Source of the DNA: Niabella ginsenosidivorans
GTDB taxonomy: Bacteria; Bacteroidota; Bacteroidia; Chitinophagales; Chitinophagaceae
DNA length: 64,000 nucleotides
Direction of reading: 5' to 3'
Assembly (NCBI RefSeq): GCF_001654455.1
Contig: NZ_CP015772.1
Location: 4,216,001-4,280,000 of the forward strand
Shown here: piece after piece, positions 9,039-18,415 of the stretch
Position numbering within the stretch: position 1 is the stretch's first letter
Layout: the number at the start of each line of letters is the position of its first letter
Made by a program: the position numbers and the translations under genes
Notes under the pieces: generated by a model
Told to the model about the DNA's origin: nothing
The model's input: only the letters and a program-made list of their open reading frames with translations
Database searches by the model: none

Positions 9039-10064
9039 TCACCGCTGTACGCGGCCGCTTGCATCGCCCTTCATCAGCCCTTTTACATCGCTCAGTGTTG
9101 CATGATTCAGATCGCCCGGAATGGTATGTTTTAATGCGGACGCAGCTACACCAAATTCCGCAGCATCTGCCATGCTCATACCGGTTACCAGGCCATAGAT
9201 CAATCCGCTTGCAAAGCTGTCGCCACTGCCCACACGGTCTACAATACGTACATTGTATTTTTTCGTATGATAAAATTCATTACCATCGGATACCAGTGCG
9301 CTCCAGCCATTATCGCTGGCGCTGAAACTTTCACGCAGAGAAGAAGCAATGTATTTAAAATTGAACTTTTCCTTCATCTGGCGGATCACATCTTTATACC
9401 CTTCCAGGTTCAGCTCACCCTTTGTTATATCTGTATCCCTTGCTTTAAAGCCCAGGGTGGTTTCAGCATCTTCCTCATTACCGATACACACATCTACATA
9501 CTTACATAATTCGCCCATTACTTCACGTGCTTTTTCCTTACTCCACAATTTTTTGCGGTAGTTGAGGTCAATACTTGTAGTAATGCCTTTTGCTTTTGCG
9601 GCCTTTAATGCCGCTTCTGTTAAGGCGGCTGCCTTATCGCTCAAAGCCGGTGTAATGCCCGTTGTATGGAACCAGTCCGCACCGTCCAGTATTTTATCAA
9701 AATCAAATTCATTGATGTCTGCATCTGCAATTGCTGCGCCTGCACGGTCATAGATGACCTGTGAAGCACGCATGGAAGCACCTGTTTCCAGAAAATAGAT
9801 CCCCAGCCTTTCGCCGCCCCGCGCTACAAAATCGGTATTGACACCGTAACGGCGCAGATGATTGATAGCCGCCTGACCAATGGCATTGTCGGGCACTTTG
9901 GAAACAAAGTAACCCTTTAAACCGTAATTACAAAGCGCAACAGCCACATTCGCCTCGCCTCCACCATAGGTAACATCAAATGAATCCGTCTGAACAAAAC
10001 GTTCAAAACCGGGTGTTGACAGGCGGAGCATGATTTCACCGAGCGTAACAATTTTTTTTGACAT
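9039..10064 (-). CDS. kdgK: 2-keto-3-deoxygluconate kinase (PfkB/ribokinase family)
   Basis: A 341-aa sugar kinase. The N-terminus MSKKIVTLGEIMLRLSTPGF with GGGEANVAVALCNYG matches PfkB family signature 1; the C-terminal signature 2 is DRVGSGDSFASGLIYGL with the catalytic aspartate in GSGDSF. It would phosphorylate KDG to KDPG for the aldolase encoded downstream. The ATG at 10064 was chosen over an in-frame start at 10145, because the extra 27 residues derive from an intergenic repeat. KdgK is favoured over fructokinase or ribokinase by context. Confidence 0.87.
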   Translation of the reverse strand: MSKKIVTLGEIMLRLSTPGFERFVQTDSFDVTYGGGEANVAVALCNYGLKGYFVSKVPDNAIGQAAINHLRRYGVNTDFVARGGERLGIYFLETGASMRASQVIYDRAGAAIADADINEFDFDKILDGADWFHTTGITPALSDKAAALTEAALKAAKAKGITTSIDLNYRKKLWSKEKAREVMGELCKYVDVCIGNEEDAETTLGFKARDTDITKGELNLEGYKDVIRQMKEKFNFKYIASSLRESFSASDNGWSALVSDGNEFYHTKKYNVRIVDRVGSGDSFASGLIYGLVTGMSMADAAEFGVAASALKHTIPGDLNHATLSDVKGLMKGDASGRVQR

Positions 10065-10067
10065 CTT

Positions 10068-10178
10068 ATTAATTTGAAAATTAGCTAATTTGACAATTTG
10101 AAGATCAGCAGGTCCCGTATCAGTGGTTAGCCGCCTGCCACTCACTATTAACTATTCACCATTCACTATTCACATTCA
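10068..10178. repeat. Intergenic repeat patch: AATTTGAAAATTAGCTAATTTG block plus ACTATTCAC-type tandem
   Basis: Two simple repeat types lie back to back between kdgK and kduI. The first has the self-complementary core AATTAGCTAATT with AATTTGA units. The second is a degenerate tandem of 7-8 bases (CTATTCA, CCATTCA, CTATTCA, CATTCA). Similar short patches are dispersed in Chitinophagaceae and Sphingobacteriaceae intergenes (from memory). A related stretch lies at about 11825-11870. Confidence 0.5.
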
Positions 10179-11009
10179 CTACAATAACGTGGGCACCGGT
10201 GCGGGATCCATATCTGTGTATTGTTTGTTTTCACCCGCCATTCCCCAGATAAAGCCATAATTGGAAGTGCCACAACCAAAGTGCATGCTCCAGGGCGGAG
10301 AAATGACGGCTTCATTATTCTTCATAATGATGTGGCGCGTTTGCTGCGGTTCGCCCATCATATGAAACAAACGTTGTTCTTCCGGCAGATCAAAATAAAA
10401 ATAGATCTCCGTTCTGCGGGTATGCGTATGGGGCGGCACCGAGTTCCATACGCTGCCGGTTTCCAGCACGGTTAAACCCATTACCAGCTGACAACTCTGA
10501 ATCCCCTCTTCATGAATGTATTTATAGATGGTTCGTTTATTGGAAGTGGTAATATCACCCAAAGTTACAGGCGCTGCCTGCTCTTTTGTATACTTGGTAG
10601 TAGGATACACCTGATGCGCAGGTGCTGACAGAATGTAAAAAACAGCCGGGTCCTTTTTGGCACTGCTGCTGAAATTTACTTTTTTAGCTCCCCGGCCAAC
10701 ATACAAACAATCTTTTTTATCTAAAGAATATTTTTCGCCATCTACCGTAATAAGCCCGCGGCCGCCAACATTGATGACGCCCAGTTCCCTGCGCTGTAAA
10801 AAGAAATCCGATTTCAGTTCTTCTTCGTTTTTCAGCAACACGGTTTTGCCGACCGGTTTCACGCCGCCAACGATCAGGCGGTCATAATGGCTGTAAACCA
10901 ACGTTAACTTATCTGCCTGCATCAAGTCCTGCACCAGGTAGTTTTCCCGCAACTGCTCAGTGCTCATTGCTTTTGTTTCCTGTGGGCTATGCCCGAATCT
11001 TATTTCCAT
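10179..11009 (-). CDS. kduI: 5-dehydro-4-deoxy-D-glucuronate isomerase
   Basis: A 276-aa cupin-fold isomerase, close to the 278 aa of E. coli KduI. It converts 4-deoxy-L-threo-5-hexosulose uronate (from unsaturated uronates) to 3-deoxy-D-glycero-2,5-hexodiulosonate. The metal-binding cluster is visible as PPHTHTRRTEIYFYF (two His, one Glu) and the later histidine in MHFGCG. The N-terminus MEIRFGHSPQETKAMSTEQL is characteristic of the family. It precedes kdgK and follows kduD by 38 bases on the same strand, so the two Kdu steps are cotranscribed. Confidence 0.95.
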   Translation of the reverse strand: MEIRFGHSPQETKAMSTEQLRENYLVQDLMQADKLTLVYSHYDRLIVGGVKPVGKTVLLKNEEELKSDFFLQRRELGVINVGGRGLITVDGEKYSLDKKDCLYVGRGAKKVNFSSSAKKDPAVFYILSAPAHQVYPTTKYTKEQAAPVTLGDITTSNKRTIYKYIHEEGIQSCQLVMGLTVLETGSVWNSVPPHTHTRRTEIYFYFDLPEEQRLFHMMGEPQQTRHIIMKNNEAVISPPWSMHFGCGTSNYGFIWGMAGENKQYTDMDPAPVPTLL

Positions 11010-11047
11010 TTTCTAATTTGATATTTCTGATTTATTATTTTACATTT

Positions 11048-11800
11048 TTAACGGCCCATCCATCCCCCATCTACCGTTAATATAGTTCCATGTACGTAGT
11101 TGCCGGCATCTGAAGCCAAAAATACAGCGGGGCCGGCAAAATCTTCCGGTGTACCCCAGCGGCCGGCCGGTATCCGCTCCAGGATGGACCTGCTGCGATC
11201 AGCATCTTCCCGTAAAGCCTGTGTATTATCTGTTGCAATATACCCCGGTGCAATTCCGTTTACATTGACTCCTTTTGAGGCCCATTCATTGGCCAGTGCC
11301 TTTACCAGGCTGCTTAGCGCTCCTTTACTGGCTGCATAACCCGGCACATTGATGCCTCCCTGGAAACTTAACAAAGAACAGGTGAAAATAATTTTACCGG
11401 CACCTTTTCCGATCATATGCTTTCCAAATTCACGCGCTAAAATAAAAGGCGTATCCAGGTTAATGGAGATCACATTGTCCCAGTATTCATCCGGGTGCTC
11501 CGCCGCAGGTTTACGCATGATCGTACCGGCGTTATTGATTAAAATGTCTATCCGCTCATTTTCATCCAGCACCTGTTTTATAAAATGGTATACATTGCTG
11601 CGATCTGCAGCGTCCATTTTATAGTGCTTAAACCCTCTGCCGAGCTTTTTTACCTCAGCCTCAATTTCTGATCCGGCTTCCACGCTGCGTGCTGCTACAA
11701 TAATATCGGCACCTGCCTGTGCCAGTCCAAGTGCCATGCCTTTTCCAATGCCCTTGTTACCACCTGTAACCAAAGCCGTTTTACCTGTAAGATCAAACAT
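11048..11800 (-). CDS. kduD: 2-dehydro-3-deoxy-D-gluconate 5-dehydrogenase (SDR family)
   Basis: A 250-aa classical short-chain dehydrogenase. It shows the cofactor motif TGGNKGIGKGMA, the structural NNAGT motif (LINNAGTIMRKPA), and the catalytic YxxxK in PGYAASKGALSS. The MFDLTGKTALVTGG start and the IAPGYIATDNT segment are typical of KduD, which reduces the KduI product to KDG using NADH. Its adjacency to kduI supports the specific assignment; by sequence alone gluconate 5-dehydrogenase would be a near alternative. Confidence 0.92.
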   Translation of the reverse strand: MFDLTGKTALVTGGNKGIGKGMALGLAQAGADIIVAARSVEAGSEIEAEVKKLGRGFKHYKMDAADRSNVYHFIKQVLDENERIDILINNAGTIMRKPAAEHPDEYWDNVISINLDTPFILAREFGKHMIGKGAGKIIFTCSLLSFQGGINVPGYAASKGALSSLVKALANEWASKGVNVNGIAPGYIATDNTQALREDADRSRSILERIPAGRWGTPEDFAGPAVFLASDAGNYVHGTILTVDGGWMGR

Positions 11801-11857
11801 CTTTCTTTTATCTTTTTTGTTTAATATCTGGCCGATAGCCCATGGTCCACAGACTTA

Positions 11858-13273
11858 TTAACTATTGACTACTTTAAATCCGAAATATTCATTGGCATTA
11901 TTAAAACTGATATCCTGAATGATCTTGCCGATCCAGTTAATATCGTTCGGAAGTTCGCCATTTTCAATATCGTTTCCAAACAAATTGCACAGTATTCTGC
12001 GAAAATATTCGTGTCTTGGAAAGGACAGGAAGCTTCTGGAATCTGTAAGCATGCCCACAAACCGGCTGATCAGCCCCATATTAGACAACGTGTTCATCTG
12101 GTTGATCATACCATCTTTCTGATCCAGGAACCACCAGCCGGAGCCCCACTGTACTTTGCCCGCAACGGTTCCGTCATTAAAATTGCCGGTCATGGTTGCA
12201 AACAGCTCATTGTCTGCGGGGTTCAGGTTGTACAGGATCGTTTTGGTCAGCATCTCTTTTTTCTCCAGGCTATTCAGGAATTTTGATAGCGTTCTGCCTT
12301 GTGGAAAATCACCAATAGAATCCCAGCCGGTATCAGGGCCCAGCTTTGCCAGCAGCCGGGAGTTATTATTCCGGAGCGCGCCCAGATGGTACTGCTGCAC
12401 CCATCCTTTTTCATGATCCCATTCTGCAAACCATACCAGCATTGCCGAGCGAAACTGTTCCTGCTCTGCGGGAGTCAATGCCTGTCCACCGGTTATTTTA
12501 TCAAACAAGGCGCTGATCTCCTTTTCTGTATAATCGACGGCTTCAATATACTCCAGGCCATGATCTGATACCGAGCAGCCCATCTCTGCAAAGAAATCGT
12601 GCCGGTTCTTCAATGCCTGCAAATAAGTATCCAGATCTTTTATTTCAATATTGGAAACAGCTTCCAGCTTTGCCACATAGGCAGCAAACGTTTCCGGTGC
12701 AGACACGTTCATGGCTGCATCCGGGCGAAATGCAGGATACACGGGTATTTCAAACTGAGCAGCTTTCATTTTCCTGTGAAATTCCAGCGTGTCTACCGGG
12801 TCATCTGTGGTACAAACCACCTTTACATTCATTTTGCGCAGCAGGTTTTGCACACTGTACTCTTCGCTGCTGATCCTGGCGGAGGCTTCTTCATAGATTT
12901 TTTTGCCACTGTTGGCATCCAGGAGCTCATCAATATCAAAATACCGGCGCAATTCCATGTGCGTCCAGTGATATAGCGGGTTGCGCATTGTATAAGGTAC
13001 CGTTTCCGCCCATCTTAAAAATTTTTCCTCATCTGAAGCACCGCCGGTTACAAAATGTTCATCAACCCCGTTTGTGCGCATGGCCCGCCATTTGTAATGG
13101 TCGCCATAGAGCCATGCCTGTGTGATATTCTTAAACCGGGCATTTTCCGCTATCTGCTGCGGCGGCAGATGGCAATGGTAGTCTATGATGGGCATCCGTT
13201 TTGCATATTCATGATACAGCCGCTCCGCGGTTTTTGTTTCCAATAAAAAGTTATCGTCTAAAAATTGTTTCAC
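11858..13273 (-). CDS. uxaC: Glucuronate/galacturonate isomerase
   Basis: A 471-aa amidohydrolase-like TIM barrel, same length as E. coli UxaC (470). It isomerises D-galacturonate to tagaturonate and D-glucuronate to fructuronate. The N-terminal metal motif HxH is in MPIIDYHCHLPPQQIAENARF, and TTDDPVDTL (about residue 170) is another conserved block. The start at 13273 is GTG (MKQFLDDNFLL). It lies 47 bases downstream of uxaA on the same strand. Confidence 0.95.
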   Translation of the reverse strand: MKQFLDDNFLLETKTAERLYHEYAKRMPIIDYHCHLPPQQIAENARFKNITQAWLYGDHYKWRAMRTNGVDEHFVTGGASDEEKFLRWAETVPYTMRNPLYHWTHMELRRYFDIDELLDANSGKKIYEEASARISSEEYSVQNLLRKMNVKVVCTTDDPVDTLEFHRKMKAAQFEIPVYPAFRPDAAMNVSAPETFAAYVAKLEAVSNIEIKDLDTYLQALKNRHDFFAEMGCSVSDHGLEYIEAVDYTEKEISALFDKITGGQALTPAEQEQFRSAMLVWFAEWDHEKGWVQQYHLGALRNNNSRLLAKLGPDTGWDSIGDFPQGRTLSKFLNSLEKKEMLTKTILYNLNPADNELFATMTGNFNDGTVAGKVQWGSGWWFLDQKDGMINQMNTLSNMGLISRFVGMLTDSRSFLSFPRHEYFRRILCNLFGNDIENGELPNDINWIGKIIQDISFNNANEYFGFKVVNS

Positions 13274-13320
13274 GTATTCTTATTAAGCGTTAATTATTTT
13301 GTCTTCTATTTACAACCGCC

Positions 13321-14964
13321 TTATAGCGACACTCCTCTTTTCCATGGAATAAAGTCATCCTGGTTCAGTTGCACTGCTTTGGGAATAACCTCACCACTGG
13401 CTGCCCTGATACAATATTCCAGGATCTCTTCTCCCATTTCTTCAATGGTTTTCTCACCGTCAATAATTCCGCCGGTATTAATATCAATAATATCGCTCAT
13501 CCTTTTTGCCAGTGAAGAGTTGGTGGCTATTTTGATCGTGGGGCAAACAGGATTGCCGGTTGGCGTTCCCAGCCCTGTAGTAAACAGGATCAAAGTAGCG
13601 CCTGATGCGGCTTTACCGGTTGTTGCCTCCACATCATTACCGGGAGTACATACGAGGTTTAAACCTGGTTTGGTAGCAGGCTCCGTATAATCCAGTACAT
13701 CTACTACGGGAGAAGTACCTCCTTTTTTTGCCGCGCCTGTACTCTTTATAGCATCTGTAATTAAACCATCTTTTATATTGCCCGGAGAAGGGTTTGCAAA
13801 GAAACCGGAGCCGGCATTTACGGCCTGGTCATTATAAGTGGTCATTAAATGAATGAACTTTCTGGCGGCGGCTTCATCAATAGTGCGATCAATGAGCTGC
13901 TGTTCGGCCCCGCACAGTTCAGGAAACTCCGCCAGCAGCACTTTACCCCCCAGGGCGGCCAGCAGATCGCTGGTATACCCTACCGCAGGGTTAGCGCTGA
14001 TACCACTGAAGCCATCGCTGCCACCACATTTTACGCCAACCGTCAGCGCACTTAACGGTGCCGGCTCCCGTTCTATTTTATTTATCCCGATCAGTCCTTC
14101 AAATGTTTTGCGGATTGCCGTGCTGATCAGCTGCTCTTCGCTTTTTGATTGCTGTTGCTCAAAAACCAGTAACGGCTTGCTGAAACCGGGATTTCTTAAG
14201 CGGATATCTTCCAGCAGCTGTTTGGTTTGCAGGTGCTGACATCCTAAACTTAAGATGGTAACCCCTGCCACATTCGGATGGTCTGCATAAGCGGCCAGAA
14301 GCCTGCTTAAAATGCCTGCGTCCTGGCGCGTGCCCCCACATCCGCCCTGGTGATTTAAAAACTTAATACCGTCAATATTTTTAAACAGCCGGTCCTTGCC
14401 TTTGTCTGCCTGCGATACGGAGAGATCAATATCAGCAATATTTTCTCCTTTTTTATACGCTTCCACCAGGTAATGGGTATAGGATTTATACTTGCTGGTT
14501 ACCGCGTATCCCAATTCATTGTGCAATGCTTCGCGAATGACATCCAGGTTCCTGTTTTCACAAAACACCGTGGGCATAAACAGCCAGTAGTTGGCCGTTC
14601 CTACTTTACCGTCCGGGCGATGGTAGCCGTTAAAGGTCCGGTTTTTAAATTTAGATACATCCGGCGGTATCCATTGATAATGATAAGGCCGGTATTCAAA
14701 CGGATCGGCCGCATGTTTTGTATTGACGGTAGTCATGCGCCCGCCGGCAGGAACAAATTCCTGCGTTTTGCCTACCAGCACCCCATACATAATAATGGCA
14801 TCGCCCTCCTGCATGTCATTTGTAAAAAATTTATGCTTGGCAGGAATGTCATCAACAAGGGTGTAGGTATTACCATCAAATTCCACCTGCTGACCTTTTT
14901 TCAAATCCTGCAAGGCCACAATTACATTGTCCCTTGGGTGTACTTTTAAAACAATCCTCTGCAT
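13321..14964 (-). CDS. uxaA: Altronate dehydratase (SAF domain fused to catalytic domain)
   Basis: A 547-aa UxaA-type dehydratase that removes water from altronate to give KDG. The first 90 or so residues form the SAF domain (VHPRDNVIVALQDLKKGQQV); the catalytic part shows GGCGGTRQDAG, KCGGSDGFSGISANPAVGY and the C-terminal TTGLGTPTGNPVCPTIKIATN with conserved cysteines for metal or iron binding. It is about 50 aa longer than E. coli UxaA, as usual in Bacteroidota. The ATG at 14964 is 3 bases after the uxaB stop, so the two are translationally close. Confidence 0.94.
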   Translation of the reverse strand: MQRIVLKVHPRDNVIVALQDLKKGQQVEFDGNTYTLVDDIPAKHKFFTNDMQEGDAIIMYGVLVGKTQEFVPAGGRMTTVNTKHAADPFEYRPYHYQWIPPDVSKFKNRTFNGYHRPDGKVGTANYWLFMPTVFCENRNLDVIREALHNELGYAVTSKYKSYTHYLVEAYKKGENIADIDLSVSQADKGKDRLFKNIDGIKFLNHQGGCGGTRQDAGILSRLLAAYADHPNVAGVTILSLGCQHLQTKQLLEDIRLRNPGFSKPLLVFEQQQSKSEEQLISTAIRKTFEGLIGINKIEREPAPLSALTVGVKCGGSDGFSGISANPAVGYTSDLLAALGGKVLLAEFPELCGAEQQLIDRTIDEAAARKFIHLMTTYNDQAVNAGSGFFANPSPGNIKDGLITDAIKSTGAAKKGGTSPVVDVLDYTEPATKPGLNLVCTPGNDVEATTGKAASGATLILFTTGLGTPTGNPVCPTIKIATNSSLAKRMSDIIDINTGGIIDGEKTIEEMGEEILEYCIRAASGEVIPKAVQLNQDDFIPWKRGVSL

Positions 14965-14967
14965 TTT

Positions 14968-16488
14968 TTATTTTATCGCTATTGTTGCAAATTTATTTAA
15001 AGAAGCTATAGCACCGTCTTTTAATAACAGCGAAAGCCATTGTCTTACCTGGCTGGCAAACAGCGTACAGCTGCTCCAGTCTTCCCCCCACAGCTCTTTG
15101 CTGGCCAGCACTGCGTTTACAATCTGCGCTTCATCATTCTTTTCCCATAACGCCGCTAAAAGGGCCGCTTTATCATCATTTAACCGGTATACCGTGCCGT
15201 TTATCTCACGTTCATAATGATCGCCGTTCTTCCTGCTTTTCATCAGCAGTAAATAGGCCGCAAAGCCAAGCGCCATGGCCGATGGCTCTTCAGCCATACC
15301 GGAATCAGCAGCCTTTATTAAAGGCAGATTACGCATCAGCATTTTGGAAGTATACGCAAAGCTGATGCTGATCCATTTATGATCCAGGTAAGGATTCTTA
15401 AACCGTTCGATCACCTGATCTGCAAATGTGCAGGACGCATCATAACTGATGCCTTTTTTTTCCAGCACAGGAGCAATTTCTTTTTTTGTAAGACCGGCAA
15501 TATAGTTTTCAAACGCCTCATCTGCCATGGCTTCTTTTACGGTTTCAAAGCCTGCCAGCAGGGCCAGTCCGCAGGAAAAAGTATGCGTTCCGTTTAACAA
15601 CCGCAGTTTCAGCTCCCTGAATCGTTCAATATCAGCCGCAATCACCACTCCTTCATCCGCTTCAGCAAAGGACAGCACTTCTTTCACCTTTGTGCTGCCG
15701 GATTCGATCGCCCAGAGGCGGAATACCTCGCTCATAAATTTCAGATCATCCTGGTAACCCAGCAGGGCGGTTGTCTGTTTTTCATCCGCGGACTCCAGCT
15801 TGCCGGGCACTATACGATCTACAAGTGAATTACAAAAATGGTTCTCATTTTCAACCCACTGAATAAAATCATTTTCCAGGTTATTCTTTTGTGCATTTTC
15901 CAGTACAATCGCTTTTAATTTCCTGCCATTATCCACGATCAGCTCGGTAGGAACAATTACCAGTCCCGAAGCAGCAGTAGCACCCAGGGCTTTGAACCGC
16001 TCATATAAAACAGCCAGCAATTTGCCGGGGAAAGTTGCCGGCGGCGCATCCGTTACTTTATCATCACCGGGCACAATGCCTAACTCTGTAGTATTGGAAA
16101 TCACTAACCGGAGCGAAGGGTTCCGGGCAAATTCAAGAATCTCCTGCCAGTCTGTTTTGGCTGACACCACACGACTGATGGATGCATTGATCACATATTC
16201 GTCCACCACCTTACCCTGTTCTATACCGCGGATGCATTGTGTGTACAGGCCATCCTGTTCTGCAAAGGCATCTGCCCCTCCTGAATCGGTTGACTTTACT
16301 ACAACGATCCGTCCGCTAAAAAGCCCCTGCTTATTGGCTTTATCTATAAAAAAGTCCGGCAGCCCCCTCAGCAAAACGCCGGTTCCAAACTGCAATACCT
16401 TTTCCGGCAGCTCAAATTGGGCATCACCGGGTATATCTATAGTTGCATGGGTGTTTATTGCCTGTAAGCTGTTTTTTGAAAGCTGCAT
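14968..16488 (-). CDS. uxaB: Tagaturonate reductase (mannitol dehydrogenase family)
   Basis: A 506-aa polyol dehydrogenase of the UxaB/UxuB type. The cofactor site is LQFGTGVLLRGLPDFFID; the family catalytic pattern K-x4-N-x2-H is in KLRLLNGTHTFSCGLALLAGF; the C-terminus carries the helical domain. It reduces tagaturonate to altronate. UxuB (fructuronate reductase) is the alternative, but the immediate neighbours uxaA and uxaC favour UxaB. Confidence 0.92.
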   Translation of the reverse strand: MQLSKNSLQAINTHATIDIPGDAQFELPEKVLQFGTGVLLRGLPDFFIDKANKQGLFSGRIVVVKSTDSGGADAFAEQDGLYTQCIRGIEQGKVVDEYVINASISRVVSAKTDWQEILEFARNPSLRLVISNTTELGIVPGDDKVTDAPPATFPGKLLAVLYERFKALGATAASGLVIVPTELIVDNGRKLKAIVLENAQKNNLENDFIQWVENENHFCNSLVDRIVPGKLESADEKQTTALLGYQDDLKFMSEVFRLWAIESGSTKVKEVLSFAEADEGVVIAADIERFRELKLRLLNGTHTFSCGLALLAGFETVKEAMADEAFENYIAGLTKKEIAPVLEKKGISYDASCTFADQVIERFKNPYLDHKWISISFAYTSKMLMRNLPLIKAADSGMAEEPSAMALGFAAYLLLMKSRKNGDHYEREINGTVYRLNDDKAALLAALWEKNDEAQIVNAVLASKELWGEDWSSCTLFASQVRQWLSLLLKDGAIASLNKFATIAIK

Positions 16489-16497
16489 TTCTACATT

Positions 16498-18408
16498 TTA
16501 ATTTTTAATGATTGCCTTATTTAATAAAAAGCGTACCCAGTCCTGCGCGGCCTTATAGTTTTCGTATTGAAGCGGAAGTTTTCTTCCGTCTACATACTCG
16601 TTATAGATCCAGGGATCTCCAAGCGCCAGCACGGTTCCCCTGCCATAACGGGCAACGGCCATAACGTTATTATTTCCTGACTTTAAAACCGGCACCACAT
16701 TTTTGTAAAGATTCAAAGAAGCGATCTCTTTTAGATAAACGTTTTTAGCATTCTTAAAAACAATATTACCCGGTGATATGTTTACCTTGCCCATTTCATA
16801 GTCATTGTTCCTGACCATTAGCAGGTTGTCTTCGTTAAAATGGATCCCAAACTGATCCGCCAGTATGTTAAAATGCTCCAGGTCACAATTACCGGCATCA
16901 TTTGCCAGCAGCACCAATACGCCGCCCTGTTTTACCCAATCCGCAATGGTTTGCGCATCTGCCGGGTTCATATAATTGGGATGCGCCGTTTCCTTTTCTG
17001 TATCAGGGTCAACAATAATATAAACAGACGCATTTTTTAGCGCCTGTGCTGACGGAGCCGTCTTTAAGGTTTTAATAGTGGCTGCATACTGCTCAAATAA
17101 ATTTCCAAGGAAATAATAGCCGCCATTGGAACGGTCGTCCCAGGTATAATGCCAGGATGCTGTTTTGCCGCCGGGGCCGGTTTTTGTTTCGTTGTTATAA
17201 TAATTATCCAGCAAAACCGTTTTACCCTTTCCAACAGGCTCCTTTTTGATCAGCGCTGCTTCATTGGCGGCTAAGATAAATGCCCCCACGCCCTTAGGGT
17301 CATTTTGCACCACTTTTTCGCTCATGTAATATTCAAAACTGCCATTGCGGTAAGGCTTACCGCCCAGCCCGGAAACAGATACGGTTCCTTCCAGGTTGGT
17401 AAAGCCGTTTTTATCAACAGTAATCTTATTCTTTATCAGTCCATCAAACCCATTTGCGGCATTTACAAGATAACCGGAGGAAAGATATCCCTTGCGCACA
17501 CCTTTAGCCAACGTGTACACCAGCATAGCAGATGCTGAAGATTCCGTGTAGTTTGGTTTTTTACCGGGGAGGTTTACAATATCATACCACAGACCGGTTT
17601 TGGGATCCTGCACTTTTACAACAGCTGCAGCAAACCGCTTTAAGATAGCAATGAGCTGCTTTTTACCCGGGTGCTCATCAGGAAAATAATCCAGCGCATC
17701 TACCAATGCCATACCGTACCAGCCCAGTGCCCTTCCCCAAAAATTGGGCGAATGCCCTGTTTGTTTATCGGCCCATTGCTGCACCCTGGATTCATCATAG
17801 CCGTGGTATAACAATCCGGTAGCAGGATCGATGGCCTTTTTTTCCATCAGCACAAACTGCCGGGCAACATCATTGAAAACAGAATCCTCGCCAAATACAC
17901 CTGCATATTCTGCATAAAAAGGCTGCGCCATATACAGGCCATCCAGCCACATCTGGTAAGGATAGGTTTTCTTATGCCAGAAACCACCCTCCTTTGTTCT
18001 GGGCTGTGTGCTTAACTGCGTTCTTAAAAGCGTGGCCGCCTTTTTATACTTTTCTTTTCCGGTAACCCGGTACAGCAGCAACAGCAGTTTACCATTATTG
18101 ATATGATCCAGGTTATAGCTATCCGGGGCATAATCCTTTATAGACCCGTCTTCTGCCACAAAATAATCCATTGAATGCTGAATATACTGAAACCATTTAG
18201 GGTCTCCTGTCTGCAGCCAGATGCCTTCAATACCTTTCAGGATTACTCCCTGGTCATAACTCCATCTTGCAGGTTTACCAGGCACTACAGAAAAAGAGTC
18301 CGGCCACAGGTGCATTGCTGTAAGCGCCATCCGCTGTGCATACGGCAGCTCCTGCGCATGTAGTTGCAGTGCAATAATGACCAATAAAATGAAAAATAGC
18401 TTTCGCAT
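16498..18408 (-). CDS. GH105 unsaturated rhamnogalacturonyl/galacturonyl hydrolase fused to a DUF4350-like domain
   Basis: About 636 aa with signal peptide (MRKLFFILLVIIALQLHAQ). Residues 20-390 form the alpha6/alpha6 barrel of GH88/GH105: the catalytic-type aspartates are in YNLDHINNGK (D101) and WLDGLYMAQPF (D156), and SPNFWGRALGWYGMAL is a family block. From about residue 400 a second domain resembles class I amidotransferase-like DUF4350 folds (VYIIVDPDTEK, QGGVLVLLANDAGN, GRGTVLALGDPW). The enzyme releases the unsaturated uronate that KduI/KduD then process. The start at 18408 avoids overlap with the GH28 stop at 18416 and gives a clean signal peptide; a start at 18447 is possible but less good. 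Confidence 0.88.
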   Translation of the reverse strand: MRKLFFILLVIIALQLHAQELPYAQRMALTAMHLWPDSFSVVPGKPARWSYDQGVILKGIEGIWLQTGDPKWFQYIQHSMDYFVAEDGSIKDYAPDSYNLDHINNGKLLLLLYRVTGKEKYKKAATLLRTQLSTQPRTKEGGFWHKKTYPYQMWLDGLYMAQPFYAEYAGVFGEDSVFNDVARQFVLMEKKAIDPATGLLYHGYDESRVQQWADKQTGHSPNFWGRALGWYGMALVDALDYFPDEHPGKKQLIAILKRFAAAVVKVQDPKTGLWYDIVNLPGKKPNYTESSASAMLVYTLAKGVRKGYLSSGYLVNAANGFDGLIKNKITVDKNGFTNLEGTVSVSGLGGKPYRNGSFEYYMSEKVVQNDPKGVGAFILAANEAALIKKEPVGKGKTVLLDNYYNNETKTGPGGKTASWHYTWDDRSNGGYYFLGNLFEQYAATIKTLKTAPSAQALKNASVYIIVDPDTEKETAHPNYMNPADAQTIADWVKQGGVLVLLANDAGNCDLEHFNILADQFGIHFNEDNLLMVRNNDYEMGKVNISPGNIVFKNAKNVYLKEIASLNLYKNVVPVLKSGNNNVMAVARYGRGTVLALGDPWIYNEYVDGRKLPLQYENYKAAQDWVRFLLNKAIIKN

Positions 18409-18415
18409 GAAGAAT

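Noticed and set aside
12011-12976. Long plus-strand frames opposite uxaC
   Set aside because: Shadow readings of the UxaC gene; no support from start sites or motifs.
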